A DNA stretch of 64,000 bases from Oikopleura dioica (GCA_907165135.1 OU015567.1:439001-503000), one strand, 5' to 3'; positions 1-11,138 are shown, counted from the stretch's first letter. Program-made: numbers and translations. The notes: generated by a model from the sequence alone, not told the origin.

Positions 1-755
1 TGCCTGATAGATTTATTTCGCTTTTGAATCGCAGTATGGAGTGAAGTTATTTCTTGTTTTTGACTCCGAACACGTTTTTCATTCAAAAAATTACGGTCGT
101 CTAAACGTTTCAGGTGAATGTTCGCCATGTTTGCCAAATGAAGATATCGGAATTTTAGGAATTCAAGCATAATTGCGGGATTTTCATCAATAAGAACCCA
201 TAAATTTATCTTCTTTTCTTCGAATTCTTCAGAATCTTTTAAGGTTACATATTTTTCAGCATAACCAACCAACGTATGAGCATGAACCATGGAGTGCTTA
301 ATTTTAGACAACTGGTTTTCTATGAGTTGAGCAGAAAAATTCAATCTTCTGGGTCGTTCATCATGACTTGGTTGAAGATTCAATGCCTCAGCCAATTGAG
401 CAATTTTTTGAGGGACGAGAATTTGTTTGAGAATTCTTTCAGCGTTATCTTTAAAAAAAATAATCATTTCATTATCTCCCAAAAATATAATTGACATACG
501 CGTTTTCGCGCTACACTTACTTTGACACGGATGTTCTGCAACAAAACATAGCCAGTTCAAATGATGGATATTCCCTGACCCAAACTTATGCAGTGCACAT
601 TTAAAAACAATCGATTTTCCAGTGTTTGAGCAAATCGGCCGAAGAGGATTGAACCCAAGCTTTGCTGAAGCCGAATCACTTTCATAGCGATCATCTTTAT
701 CCAGAGCTTCGATATCATAGTTTTTCTTTATCCATTTCTCTTCGTACGTATCCAT
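1..755 (-). CDS. Unrecognised intronless ORF, incomplete at left edge
   Basis: An open frame runs without a stop from an ATG at 755 to the window edge, giving at least 251 residues. It starts MDTYEEKWIKKNYDIEALDK. It contains a Cys/His-bearing stretch (SIVFKCALHKFGSGNIHH followed by CFVAEHPCQSKC) that could bind zinc. The later part is helical and charged. No family is recognised. It has no obvious signal peptide or membrane span. A long intronless frame is unusual among the multi-exon neighbours, so a transposon-encoded or retroposed protein is possible. It lies head-to-head with the plus-strand exon at 778, only 22 bp away. Reality as a coding frame is likely because of its length in AT-rich DNA; function is unknown. 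Confidence 0.55.
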   Translation of the reverse strand, partial: MDTYEEKWIKKNYDIEALDKDDRYESDSASAKLGFNPLRPICSNTGKSIVFKCALHKFGSGNIHHLNWLCFVAEHPCQSKCSAKTRMSIIFLGDNEMIIFFKDNAERILKQILVPQKIAQLAEALNLQPSHDERPRRLNFSAQLIENQLSKIKHSMVHAHTLVGYAEKYVTLKDSEEFEEKKINLWVLIDENPAIMLEFLKFRYLHLANMANIHLKRLDDRNFLNEKRVRSQKQEITSLHTAIQKRNKSIR

Positions 756-777
756 TTTTGTACAAATCAATTTTCAG

Positions 778-1004
778 ATTTCAAATTTGGGGAAAATAAA
801 CTGACAATCAACGAGCGTTCAATTTCTGGCTCTTTCACACCTTGCATCAACGGACTGCAAATAAACGGCAACGAAGGCCCTCTAAAAGTCACCTACAAAA
901 TTCAAGAAGGCAAACTAATCGAGATCCTGACCGGCAACGGCTTCAACTTCAAACAAATCTCCGAGGAAGAGCCGAAAGATTTCACTCTGTTTATGCACCG
1001 CTAA
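778..1004 (+). CDS. Terminal coding exon, possibly FABP/lipocalin-like
   Basis: A splice acceptor (ttttcag ending at 777) opens a frame ending in TAA at 1002-1004, followed within about 15 bases by an AATAAA signal. The exon encodes FKFGENKLTINERSISGS and later GPLKVTYKIQEGKLIEILTG. The alternating short strands and the 'EGKLIE' pattern resemble the C-terminal beta-strands of cytosolic fatty-acid-binding proteins, but the match is weak. The 5' exons are not visible: the adjacent upstream DNA carries a minus-strand ORF. Either that ORF sits in a large intron whose partner exon lies outside the window, or this is a detached gene fragment. Confidence 0.45.
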
Positions 1005-1190
1005 ATCAAGTCTAAATAAACTCAACGCGCTCTAGAAGCGAAATTCTCAAGAAATCAAAAATTTGCACTTGATTGATTGATTCGAGTTGAGTGACGAGAA
1101 CCGCTCTTTTTTAGAACTTGTTTCTTGGTCAAATGTTTATTCGAAAATAATTTCAAAAAGTGATTTTAAAGAGCATGTAATTGGCGTTTT

Positions 1191-1391
1191 TTAGAAAGTT
1201 CTTCGGTTCTTCTTGATTTTCTTTCGTTTTTTCTTCACTTCTTTTTGGATCTTTCGGAGGCCGCATTCAGTTTCTTCTTCTTCATCATCCGTTTCCATAT
1301 CTTCTTGCGGCTGTCGATTGATTCTTTCACTTGGGGGTCCGACGAAGAAAGCGAGAATATTGTAAGTTGGGATCCAGAGAAGTAGAGACAC
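1191..1391 (-). CDS. Short exon: hydrophobic segment plus acidic/basic tail
   Basis: After a probable acceptor (gctcaacag) a frame encodes a hydrophobic segment (SLLLWIPTYNILAFFV), then an acidic run (METDDEEEETECG) and a lysine-rich tail ending KKNRRTF and a stop. No ATG precedes the hydrophobic part within the exon, so an upstream exon is needed but not identified. The architecture suggests a small single-pass membrane protein with a cytosolic basic tail. The composition is unusual and may be low-complexity translation rather than a gene. Confidence 0.3.
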   Translation of the reverse strand: MSLLLWIPTYNILAFFVGPPSERINRQPQEDMETDDEEEETECGLRKIQKEVKKKRKKIKKNRRTF

Positions 1392-1575
1392 TGTTGAGCA
1401 AATTACTAACAAAACTTGTTAAAGAAGAAAAGAGAATCTTTTTTGAAAACTGCCATCTACTTAGACGTTCAGGCCATTTTTTATAAAACATTTTATTATG
1501 ATTTTCTTATCATAAAATTTTAAAGATATCATATCTTCAAATTGAGAATTTGAGGCTTTTATCGGTGACTAGTTG

Positions 1576-2025
1576 TCAATTTTCAAAATGAGCTCCAATT
1601 TTATCAAAATACCGAATCGAAGGAACTGATAAGACTTCTCTTGAATTCCCAAAACGGCGTAGAGACCATTTTCTTTCTTGAAAGCAGAATTTGTCAAGAA
1701 AAATAGACTGCTTTGGTACATCACTTTTCATTGGTTTCTCAACCCTTCTTTTATCCTTTGAGAAAAAAAAGAAAACCATTCCTTTAGTGAGAACAGCGCA
1801 TTTCTGGTACCATTCCATGGAATCAGCATTTTCCGTGTTCACATAACTTTGATCGACGATATCTTCCAAAACGCGCAAAACAAGTCTTTTCGCTTTCCGG
1901 ATTTTTTGATTTCTCTGCTCTCGTTGCTTTCTTTTATCTGCTTCTTCGCACTTTGCTAAAAAGGCGAGGCATTCTTTGTTGATTTCATAAAGTTCGTAGT
2001 TGTGATAGTAGTGCCGCATTCTCAT
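1576..2025 (-). CDS. Unrecognised basic protein, about 149 aa
   Basis: The frame starts MRMRHYYHNYELYEINKECL at 2025, directly after a polypyrimidine-AG acceptor (T-rich then aaaag) that would suit cis- or trans-splicing. An in-frame ATG also lies at 2085 but would be read through the T-rich tract, so the downstream start is preferred. The protein is rich in Lys/Arg with a helical charged stretch (KCEEADKRKQREQRNQKIRK), and it ends at 1576. An AATAAA on the minus strand lies about 80 bases after the stop. No domain is recognised. An internal T-rich stretch may be an intron, which would shorten the product. Confidence 0.4.
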   Translation of the reverse strand: MRMRHYYHNYELYEINKECLAFLAKCEEADKRKQREQRNQKIRKAKRLVLRVLEDIVDQSYVNTENADSMEWYQKCAVLTKGMVFFFFSKDKRRVEKPMKSDVPKQSIFLDKFCFQERKWSLRRFGNSREVLSVPSIRYFDKIGAHFEN

Positions 2026-2505
2026 TTTGAATCTTTTAAAATAAAAAAAAAAGCTTTTTTTGACTGTTTCTAGAGAACATTTCATTTTATGCCAAAGTCA
2101 GTCGATCAATGAAAAAAGCCGGCTAACGAAAATGTCCATTACGATATGATTACAGTTGTGCTAAAGCAGATGCCTAAAAATGGTAAAAACTTGCTCTTTT
2201 CCCGAAAAAGGCCATTTTAAATTAATTGACGTCGATTCGGTACTTGGCATTCTTTCCTATCAAGCATTTCAAAGCACCGGACATGCTAATAAAAATCTAG
2301 GAGAAGAAAGCAAAAGAAAAAAAAATACTGACAGTAGATTGCAGCTCAACCAGAAAAGTGAGATATAAATGAATTATACGAGCAGAAAGCTTATAAAATT
2401 TAATTATTTCAATCAAAAAGAAATTTTTGAGCAGAATCATCTCATCAGATTTTCTGAGGATGAGAAACAGCGTCGAAGGGGCGCGCACGAGGATCCTACT
2501 CTACC

Positions 2506-2841
2506 CTTAAGTTGCAGATTCTCGAATTTTGTTGTGTCCGATTCGGCGAGAAGACGGCAAGAGGAGAATGGGTCGCTGCGAGATAAGAGATCATAAGAGC
2601 TGAAATAATTGGTCTTAATTAAATAAAGATCAAACTGTTATCTGATGTGTGTGTCAAACTAGAACACACGCAGAATCATCAAAACCGCGATTCTCCTGAA
2701 CTTACCATACATGATCTCTACAACAGCAGATGGCGAAAATCCTTCCACAAACTTCTTCAAGTTTGAAAATGCAGTTTTTCGTTGCGAACTCGATTTCGTG
2801 ACGAAACGCGAAATGACGGGCGACGGGACTTTCTTTATCCA
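2506..2841 (-). pseudogene. Duplicated fragment of the F-box gene 3' part
   Basis: This block is nearly identical to 4620-4955. It holds partial copies of the last two exons of the minus-strand F-box gene and the intron between them, including the acceptor and donor. Both ends are truncated: homology stops inside the last exon at 2506 and just inside the preceding intron at 2841. No start or stop of the parent gene is included. It abuts the first exon of the MAM/galaxin remnant, so it is best read as a segmental copy that replaced the 5' part of that gene. Confidence 0.75.
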
Positions 2842-2855
2842 AAAAGAAAATTCAG

Positions 2856-3948
2856 TTTGACGCTCGTCGCGGGTTCAGTTACCTTTCCGACATTGCTCTT
2901 GACGATGTAATGCTTCGAAACGAAGAGTGCCAGAAGATCCCGATTGCCGGGACCACCGCGAGTCCGAATAAAGTGGCGGCGATGGCGACTTTTTCGCCAA
3001 GTTATACGCAAAAACCGACGGCGAGGACGACAACGAGGAGTGTCAAGCCGGCGGATTTGGAGCGAATTAATTATCGAAAAGAGCGATTTCTGGGTTTGAA
3101 AAGGAAGAAGGATTTGATTTCATTTCTTTTCTAGCGGTGGAAATTGCTGATGGAGATCATCGAATCACGTGCGGAAATTCTAGAGGCGCGCAAGGAGATC
3201 ATTTAACCGGCGAATTTTACCATTCAAAAATCGGTTCAAAAATCATCGCAAAAAATTTTAAGAAAACTGGCCTTGAACCAAATCAAGAAATAAAATCTGC
3301 TGCGATGGGGCGCTTTGGAAACTTTCTGCCGGCACTGAATGTTGCGGAAAGAAGCCATTTTTTCCAAGGAAACAAATCTGCTGTGGATCCAAGATTCTCA
3401 AAAAGGTAAAATATGAGTAGAAAAATGCTGATTTCTGAATCAGAAAACGAATGGCTGCTGCGCTGGAAACTCGTTTCTCAAGGCCAAGAGCTTCTGCTGC
3501 GGCGATGAGTTGCGCTCAAGGAAGACGGAATTGACCAGATGCTGTGGGAAGAATAAGAAAGTTTTCGACCCAAGGCAGGGGGAGAAATGCTGCGCAAATG
3601 GAAAAGTAGCGTCGAGCGGGGAAAAGTGCTGCGGAATGGCAATTATCCGGTCCGAGGATTTTTGCTGTAGTGGTTTGGCGGAAACGACAGCGAATGGGAT
3701 CATTTACGATCCTGATTCTAGTGTTTGCTGCAGGACGAGATCTCGTGGGGTGTTTTTAATGACAAAAGGTTGAGAGAAACAAGCTGAACATTGTTCAGTG
3801 AACAACGTCTGCTTTTTGTGTCTAGAAAGGTCGATTTTTGGTTAATTCAAATTTTTCAGAGGACGAAAATGATGCCTGCTGCAATGGAAAAATCTTCAAC
3901 AGCTTGGAATCTACCTGCTCGAGAGGCGTAATTATTGATGACGCGTGA
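2856..3948 (+). pseudogene. MAM domain plus galaxin-like repeat protein, 5'-truncated
   Basis: Several exons are visible. The first (from 2856, acceptor aaaattcag) encodes the C-terminal edge of a MAM domain: FSYLSDIALDDVMLRNEEC matches the 'sDIAiDDi.l..g.C' end of that fold. A linker exon follows (about 3129-3407). A third exon (from about 3445) carries di-cysteine galaxin-like repeats: NGCC, SFCC, TRCC, GEKCC, GEKCCG, DFCC and SVCC spaced 11-20 residues apart. A last exon (about 3859-3948) continues with NDACC and ends at TGA 3948. Galaxin repeats occur in secreted matrix proteins. The 5' half is missing, replaced by a copied block of the neighbouring gene. The linker-to-galaxin junction does not keep frame with a GT-AG intron. 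It is called a broken gene, though a non-canonical intron is possible. Confidence 0.6.
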
Positions 3949-3977
3949 AAAGAGAACCTGTCAAAAAGAATATTTCT

Positions 3978-4135
3978 TCTCCGCCTTTGAATTTTATGAT
4001 TTCAAATAAAAAAATAAAAGAAATAAACTTCCTCTTTCCAGATCCAAAAGAATCTTTTCTTTTTCGAATATTTCTCAAATCTTCCTTTTTTGAAATTTTA
4101 CTTCCTCTTTCCAGATCCACAAGAATCTTTCTCAA
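3978..4135. repeat. Local tandem duplication with shared T/C-rich core
   Basis: Two copies of a sequence containing acttcctctttccagatcca and then 'aagaatctt' lie about 80 bp apart (near 4028 and 4101), in the AT-rich spacer downstream of the MAM/galaxin remnant. No coding role is seen. Confidence 0.5.
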
Positions 4136-4291
4136 AGAAATCTTTAAAAAATATCTCTTCGAAGAAAAAAATTGAATTTCACTAAATAATTAATTTTTTA
4201 ACTTAAAATAATAAAACGTTCAACGAGCTCAAAATGTGTTCATGATGAACTCAAGGTACAGCTACAGTCGTTTTCTAGTATGCTTGTTTTG

Positions 4292-6451
4292 TCAGACATT
4301 TTCTGGCAGAAGTTGAACGGGCTTGTGTTTTTGGAAGAACTGGGGCAGGCATGTATTCGTACAAAACGGAGCACTGGCTCCTAAAAGAAAGTTGATTTTT
4401 GGAAGGGAAATTTGGTCGAACCTTGAATGAATCATTGTCGGATAAAAAGTCGCGTTCTGGTCGTCAATTTCTTTCGGAATTCGAATTCCAGCATTTGGCT
4501 TGAATCGGCATTTTTCCTTCTCGAACCAGACGCGGTACCAATTTCCGAAATCGCTCCGGAAGAACTGCTCTGATCGCTTTGTCGGCTGGACTGCGAAGTC
4601 GATCCCTTCGGCTGGAAGCTTAAGTTGCAGATTCTCGAATTTTGTTGTGTCCGATTCGGCGAGAAGACGGCAAGAGGAGAATGGGTCGCTGCGAGATAAG
4701 AGATCATAAGAGCTGAAATAATTGCTTTAATTAAATAATGATCAAACTGTTATCTGATGTGTGTGTCAAACTAGAACACAAGCAGAATCATCAAAACCGC
4801 GATTCTCCTGAACTTACCATACATGATCTGTACAACAGCAGATGGCGAAAATCCTTCCACAAACTTCTTCAAGTTTGAAAATGCAGTTTTTCGTTGCGAA
4901 CTCGATTTCGTGACGAAACGCGAAATGACGGGCGACGGGACTTTCTTTATCCAAAGTAACGACGTGGAAGAAGTTCCTTTTGATGATTTTAAAAATCGAA
5001 AAAGTTTTAAAATAACACCTGCGCTTTTCTGAGACAACAAAGACTTTGTCATTGAGCCTTTTTATCCCGTGAGGAGATGAAAGAAGCTCATCTATCTTGA
5101 GATATTCTTCGAGTTGCCTTCCGTCTTTGGCTGAGTAAAATGTCAGAAAGGCTGGAGTAAACTCGTCGATCCAGTCATCCGCTTCTTCAAACGCGAAAAA
5201 ATGAGTCTCATTTTCAACAAAGAAACCGCGGAAATTGATGACGCTCTGGCTCGTTCGATGGACCTGAAAGACTTCAATAAAACAGTAGTTTTTCATACTA
5301 CTTATTGAACGGTCTAGATGATATTTTGAAAAGATAAAAAACTGAGATAATTTTAATTTCAAAGCAATAGCCATGAAGCTGCTAAGCAGACATTCATACT
5401 GCATCAGATCATTTTTCTCAATTGATCGACAAAACTCGTGATCTGCCAGACAACAACCTTTGAACAGAAGAGCGCAGAAGGAAAACGAACCTTCACACTA
5501 ACGTCCCGGTCTCGTTGCATGTCGACAACGACCACAACGCCAATACAACCCAAATAGACAGCCACGAATTTTGCACAAATTTGAACATCGCCGAGAATCG
5601 GAATATCGTCGTCAAAAATGTCAAAGTTGCTCAAGTCCAAAGCGACGGTCCTCGTTGGCGGTCGACGCCAAATCGGCCCTATTTCGCTCGAAGAAGGTGA
5701 TTTTGTCGGTTCCGCCGCTAAAAAAGTTTTTCCATTTCCATTTCGATCAATCTTTTTTCACCTAGATTCCAAGTATAGACAGTCAGCTTTGGGAGCCGAT
5801 TGAAAAACGCCGCGGCGGCCAAATCTTTTTCAATCCGAATTTGCGCTGGAAACTTTGGCGAGTCGAAAAGATTTACATCTTCCAGATGATCAACGGAGTC
5901 GACCGAATGATCGGGGTTTCCGGTGTCAAGCGTGACGATAATCGGATCAGTATTTTTCGTGTGGGCTAGTCGCATCTGAACTGTTTTTCTGAAGAAAACG
6001 TTCGAATATCCAGAGGAGCCAGTTTTACCTTCCATGAACTCAAGAATAGCAGTCGGCGATCTCATCCCATGCCGAATCGCGCCTCGATGGAGACGGGCCC
6101 AAAGTGGCTCAGATTTTCGCAAAAGATAGGCGATTCGGCCAACTGCGGTTCTATCGGCGATCGTTTTTAACCGCGTACAGGTTGTCCTGAAAACATGAAA
6201 TTGGAGAATGTAAGACGTGAAAATAGGGCTCCTTTTCGGCAATAGCCTCAATAAACCGCAATTAATTACGATTTAAGAGCCTCCAATAAACATTGAATTG
6301 GCTTTGAAATGACGAAAATGAATTCTACACATTTTGATGATAACCTTCCTCACCCGAATTGACGTAGTTCTTCTCCCGGCAAGTAGCAGCTAATGCCGCA
6401 CAAGAGCTCCGGTGGCAACGAAAAGAGGCTGGTTTCCACTTCTTTTTCCAT
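4292..6451 (-). CDS. F-box protein with WD-like C-terminal region, 512 aa
   Basis: Six exons join in frame: 6451-6354, 6186-5762, 5717-5491, 5263-5019, 4940-4818 and 4712-4292, total 1539 nt. All introns are GT-AG. The N-terminus carries an F-box: LPPELLCGISCYLPGEELRQ at about residues 12-31, continuing F-G-TTCTRLKTIADR. F-box proteins bind SKP1 and bring substrates to SCF ubiquitin ligases. The remaining 450 residues contain strand-rich segments (DPIIVTLDTGNPDHS, LTVYTWNL, KFVAVYLGCIGVVVVVDM) that look like a degenerate beta-propeller; this part is not assigned to a named family. The 3' end has been copied to 2506-2841. The gene starts 106 bp downstream of the WDR20 stop on the same strand, so co-transcription is possible. 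Confidence 0.8.
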
Positions 6452-6557
6452 CTTTTTCTTCCTGAAACGAAAATTTGACGCTTTCTTGAATCAGGGGAAA
6501 TTTGAATGAAGAAAACAGGGCGAATTCGACAGTATTCGAGAGCAGGAAAAATGACGA

Positions 6558-8863
6558 TCAAAATGATTTTTCTTGAGAAAAAGGGGCGAAGAAGATTTTG
6601 CCGTGCGGGCGAATCCACTTGATTACGGAGCCGTTTTGGCTGGCGATGATGAAGCAGGACAGGTGAAAGAAAATGTAAGTGAGACGCTCGTTGCTGATCT
6701 TCTTCTCGACCATGGGTTCGATTATCGGCAGCTAGAAGAAACAAGGGATAACGATGAAGAAGTGGAAGAGTCCTACCTCGCTGGAATTGACGTGCTTCGG
6801 CGCAGGGTTCCTTTCTGTCTCCGAAAATGTCCTGAAAACCACGAATTTATATGCTTTCGTTATTTCACATGAAGAACAATTTACAGAGGAAACGAATATA
6901 TACGAGCAACGAAAAGCGAAATTAAATATTACCGTTGCTGCCATGAATGCGTCGATTGAGAAAATCTGTAATTGTAAATATAGATTCAAGAATCTTTGAT
7001 TAGAAATGAAAACTGTATCAGCAGTGAATCACATGTTAAATCACATGAAACTATTCAGCTGCTGACAAGTCGAAACGATAGAAGAGCGCGAGTTAATATT
7101 CATTTAGGCCAATTACCTTGTTCTTTTTGGAAACATAACATCGCCCGTAAGATCCCAAAGACACAAGATCCCATCGTGTCCAACAGATCCTTTAAATTGT
7201 TTTTAGAGGCAAGCTAATGATTTTAAATGAGCAAGAAAACAAGAGCTAGACCATTTATGAACAACTTTTGCAAGAAAAATATTTTCTTTGATATTTTCTA
7301 TGGCTAATATCAAGCAAAACAGGCTTATTCGGAAGCAAGTAATAACTATCATCTCGAGATGATTTTGAAGTCTGATAACTGATAATTAGCTTCGATTAGG
7401 CTTGATTACTAAATTTATCTTTCTATTTTCCTGAATTTATCCAAAACAATTCCTAATCTTGCATCAATTCCAGCAGAAGAAGCAGCTACAAAAGTATCCC
7501 AGGCAATACTCGAAACCCAAGATCTATGCCCTTGGCATCGGCAAATCGGCTTTCTTGTCTCAACATTGAGAACTGTTATCGAATCATCCTCTCCTCCTGC
7601 GGCAAGAAATCGACCGCTTGGGGACCACGAGCAGCAGAGGAAGCCGCCAAAGAATGAGGAAACGGCGCAGATGTACTCGAACGAAATCTGGTAGTCGTAT
7701 GACACAGAGACCTAAAAGGGAAATGGGCTGAAGAGAATAGACGTTTGTCTGCGCTTCAATTTGATGCAAATTACATCACATGAAAGCTAATTCTTACCTT
7801 GACGACGTAGCATTTTCCGTTTCTACTCGCGATTGCTAATTTTCCTCCATCGGGCGAAAATTGAATCGCAGAAATGGCAGCTTTTCCGAAGCTCCATTTT
7901 CGCAACGGATTTTCTTTCTCTTTCGAATTTTTAGAATCAAATTCGATGAATGGGACTGAAGCATCCTTCTTGTGGCTCCAATTCACTGGCGCCACGGCAT
8001 CCGGGTAGTCTACACGAAATAGACAAGGTCTGGTCGTTTTCTTTTTTCGTACCTCTGTGGAAAGCGAAGAGGTCACCAGAGTTAAAAGCGGCGATTAGGA
8101 TTTCTGACGAGCCGGGGAGCCATTGGATCGAGTTAATTACCGAGTTGTCGTGGTTGCGCTCGTCATTGATCTTGGCGATACTTCGCTTACTCTCGTCACT
8201 TGTCGCCATGTCCACGATTTGAATTTGACCCGCCGTGAAGCCGATGGCTATCTTCACATGATCCTGGAAGATTCGTTAATGACCATGATCGAATTCTAGT
8301 CTAACCTCCGAGGCATCGGCGGGGCAGATGCTCAACGTGCTAGGCAGAGCTTTGAGGAGGCTTTTTTCAGACAATCATACAGTATAATAAGGGGATTCTA
8401 CCATCAAAGAGCCTGGAAGGTTTCTTCGCAGACAAAAAAGCCAGAAAAATTCTTTTCGTTTGGAAAGAGAAAAATTAATTCATTAAAATTTCCTTCCGCT
8501 AAATTTAATATAAAACGTGATCTTGAATCACATGGCCTTGAATTCACAAGAAAAATCATATGACCAGTCCTTCCATGAGAAAAATAATGCTAGAAGCCCC
8601 AATGCCTGATCCCTTGTAAATTCTCTTGTCCTTGTGTCTCGGATTCGTGTCGTGATGAAAGTTGTAATGGTAGACTTCCTTTCCTGTGCAAAAAACGATG
8701 CTTTGCGGATCATCTGGGTGCACTTCCTTCAGAGATAGTTTCGAAAGGTCGGGAACATAGCTGACTGAATCGACTGTTACGATGTTCCGCGGAAGTGCGA
8801 CAAGCATAGAAGCATTTTGATGGCTGTCCTCTTGGTTGTAATTGTAGTCTTTTTCGTATACGC
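6558..8863 (-). CDS. WDR20: WDR20 / DMWD-type WD-repeat protein
   Basis: WDR20 is a WD-repeat partner of the USP12/USP46-UAF1 deubiquitinase in animals. Family signatures appear in order: DKRIYKG after a 'GKEVYHYNFH' strand, GFTAGQIQIVD, NSIQWLPGSSEILIAAFNSG, NPLRKWSFGKAAISAIQFSPDG, SSFFGGFLCCSWSPSGRFLA, GHRSWVSSIAWD, then a separate exon GSVGHDGILCLWDLTGDV (about 7138-7187). The last exon is LPIIEPMVEKKISNERLTYI...QNGSVIKWIRPHGK, matching the vertebrate C-terminus. Stop is at 6558-6560. The low-complexity loop between the sixth and seventh blades is short. The start is uncertain: the first clear exon begins near 8863 after an acceptor, without an upstream ATG that I can place. The first in-frame ATG is at 8807. 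Confidence 0.88.
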
Positions 8864-9122
8864 CTTTTTAGAGTTGAAAATTGAAATTTGAAAAGAATAA
8901 ATGGCTCCTTCAATACTTAAACAATGAATTCAACGATTCCTTCTCGAGTTTTAAAATGTGTTTTAAGAGTTTCTGCTTTTTTGACCATTTTTGACTAGCG
9001 ATTATGACTGAAAAAGACCTTGTTTACTGATGATTTGTTAGCTAGATTCTCTCAAAGAATCTCTTGTTTATTTCATGGATTTTGCAGTGGTGGAAAGTGG
9101 AATGGCATATGAGGAGTGAGAA

Positions 9123-11079
9123 TTAGTTAGAGTACAGATCGTTCATGTCTTTGATGGCCAGCATCTGGAGAAGATTGTTGTCGTGTCCCTTGAAGTTCGC
9201 GACTCCTTCTTCGTCGATCGACTCGAAGGTTCCACGAAGCGTGACAGATCCATTCTCAGCGCAGAGAAGAGGAGCGGAAACAGCAGGCAATCCCCAGCTA
9301 AAATTTTGACAGTGTAAATCAAGTTCGTAACAGTCACCGTTATTTTCTTACCTTTCTTCCCATTCAAATGTCGCGAAATTCTCCTCCTTGCATCGTTTTT
9401 CGCCGTATTTGTTGATACAGTCTTCTCCGAGAATCATATCGACTGGGATCGACTTCATTCCCTTGCTCCAGTTGCAGTAACTGACCATGAAGCACTGTTT
9501 TGGGTTGTGATGGATGCATGGAGTCTCCATTTCGGAGACGGCATTCCAGAATCGTTTGTCGACGATTTGTTGGTAAGCTAAAATCGTTTTTAGGAATGAA
9601 ATTTAGGGGAAGATTAGGCTACCTTTTCCGATCATTTCCGCTTCTTCGGGATCTTCGAATCCCTCCGGTAATTGTCCCAAAACAACGTTGTTCTTCTGCG
9701 CGAATTCATAATTGATCATGATCTTGGTTCGTCCAATCTGTCCATCATCCATCGCGTTGCAAGCAGGCATGACTGGGAGCTTCTCATCGAAGAAGAGAAG
9801 ACATCGAGCAGCAGGAGCGGCGTCGAGGTATCGATCAAACAAGTCCTGGGCCGATGTGAATGGGAAGTGAGCGGAGAGATCTTCGTGCGTCTTGGTTGAT
9901 GGAACTTTCATAGCGCCAGTGGGGAAGTGTTCTTTGCCGTCGATCAGGACGGACATTCCCTCGGCTGGTTTGTGAAAGCGCATGTAGAATTGATCGTAGT
10001 TGTCGAAGATGTTCTCATTCGACCCCCAGAGCAGATGTTCGTGCATCTTTTCGATTCCGATGAAGTTGGTCCACATTTCCACCTTTTCCAAAGTCACATC
10101 TGAATTACAGGCGTCCAGGCCAGTCAGCACCAGTCGCTTTCCGATGACTGTTCCGACTGCTGGTCGATTCATTCGTTCGCTTGCTCGGTTGAGGTAAACG
10201 ACGGAGCTGTGTCCCTTTGATTTGTTAAGCTTTGGCGTGAGTTTTGCCCACATCATGTCGACGATGTCTTTCGGCATCCAGACGTCGTCGGAGACGAGCG
10301 ACTCCATCAACTCGTCGATCATCCACATGTATTTCAAGTCAGCGGTGGATGCGCAAGTTGTCGATTCTGGAAGCTCCTTCGTCACTTCGGCCAACTTGTC
10401 GATCATCGCTCGTTGCGCTGGCTCATTCATTCGCACCTGGAGAAGAGCCTGGTTCGCGTTGAGCATCACTTCCATCATTTTCGTCTTCATTTCTGCTTTC
10501 TTTTCACTCCATTTGTCCATCGACCACTCACCAGTAGCGATTTTCGACATTTTCTCAGAGAGCTTTTCCCAGGGCATGTTTTCGGCGAAGGCTTTCCAGT
10601 CGATATCGCCCATGTGTTCTTTCATTTGGCTGAAGAAGGCCATCTTTCCTTCCATCATTTTCTTCATTTCGGGGTCGGAACCATACTTTTCTTTGTAGTA
10701 CGCAGCCTAAAAAGGGGAGATAAAGAACTTTGATTGAAATTAAACAATGAAATATGGGCTCTTAAGAATTTTAACGGTGTCTTGATCGAAAAGAAGAATC
10801 CTTTACCTTATCTTTGTATTTCTCAAAGCCATGAGCGGCCTTTTCTTCATCCGGAATCGAGTCAAATTGCTCCTTGATCTCGGGGAAAAGCTCTTCCCAG
10901 TCTTTGTCCCCAGTTTCAGCTTTTTTCTCCTCCCACCAGGATTTCTCTCCCTCGGTTTTGCTAGCATCAGCGAGTTGTTGAAGAGCTTCGAATGGAGGCT
11001 CAGTTCCGTCCTGGAGCCAGCTGTCGAGGGATGGAGCCGCCCGGCAGACGGTGAAAAAAAGCGAAGTTGAAAGCTTCAT
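9123..11079 (-). CDS. Secreted protein of unknown family, about 480 aa
   Basis: The N-terminus MKLSTSLFFTVCRAAPSLDS is a plausible signal peptide. The following exon is acidic and Trp-rich (SWWEEKKAETGDKDWEELFP). A long exon (about 10707-9623) contains Met-rich helices (MEGKMAFFSQMKEHMGDIDW, WSEKKAEMKTKMMEVMLNAN) and then a mixed alpha/beta part (SERMNRPAVGTVIGKRLVLT, DAAPAARCLLFFDEKLP). Two further exons carry spaced cysteines (ETPCIHHNPKQCFMVSYCNW, LGEDCINKYGEKRCKEE) and the end WGLPAVSAPLLCAENGSV, stopping at 9123. A minus-strand TATA box at 11139-11145 lies about 60 bases before the ATG. Domain family is not recognised; the signal peptide and cysteines point to an extracellular product. 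Confidence 0.75.
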
Positions 11080-11138
11080 TTTTCGTTCAGTTTTTCTTCA
11101 GAAAACCGAATGTGAGCATTTCGAGGGAAATGGGCGCG

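Noticed and set aside
2180-2596. Plus-strand frames ending SCRFSNFVVSDSARRR
   Set aside because: They are the antisense of the copied F-box last exon; the same tail appears at 4620-4709 opposite the true coding frame.
9672-10733. Several long plus-strand frames
   Set aside because: They are shadows of the minus-strand secreted protein, whose frame has consistent composition, splice sites and a signal peptide.
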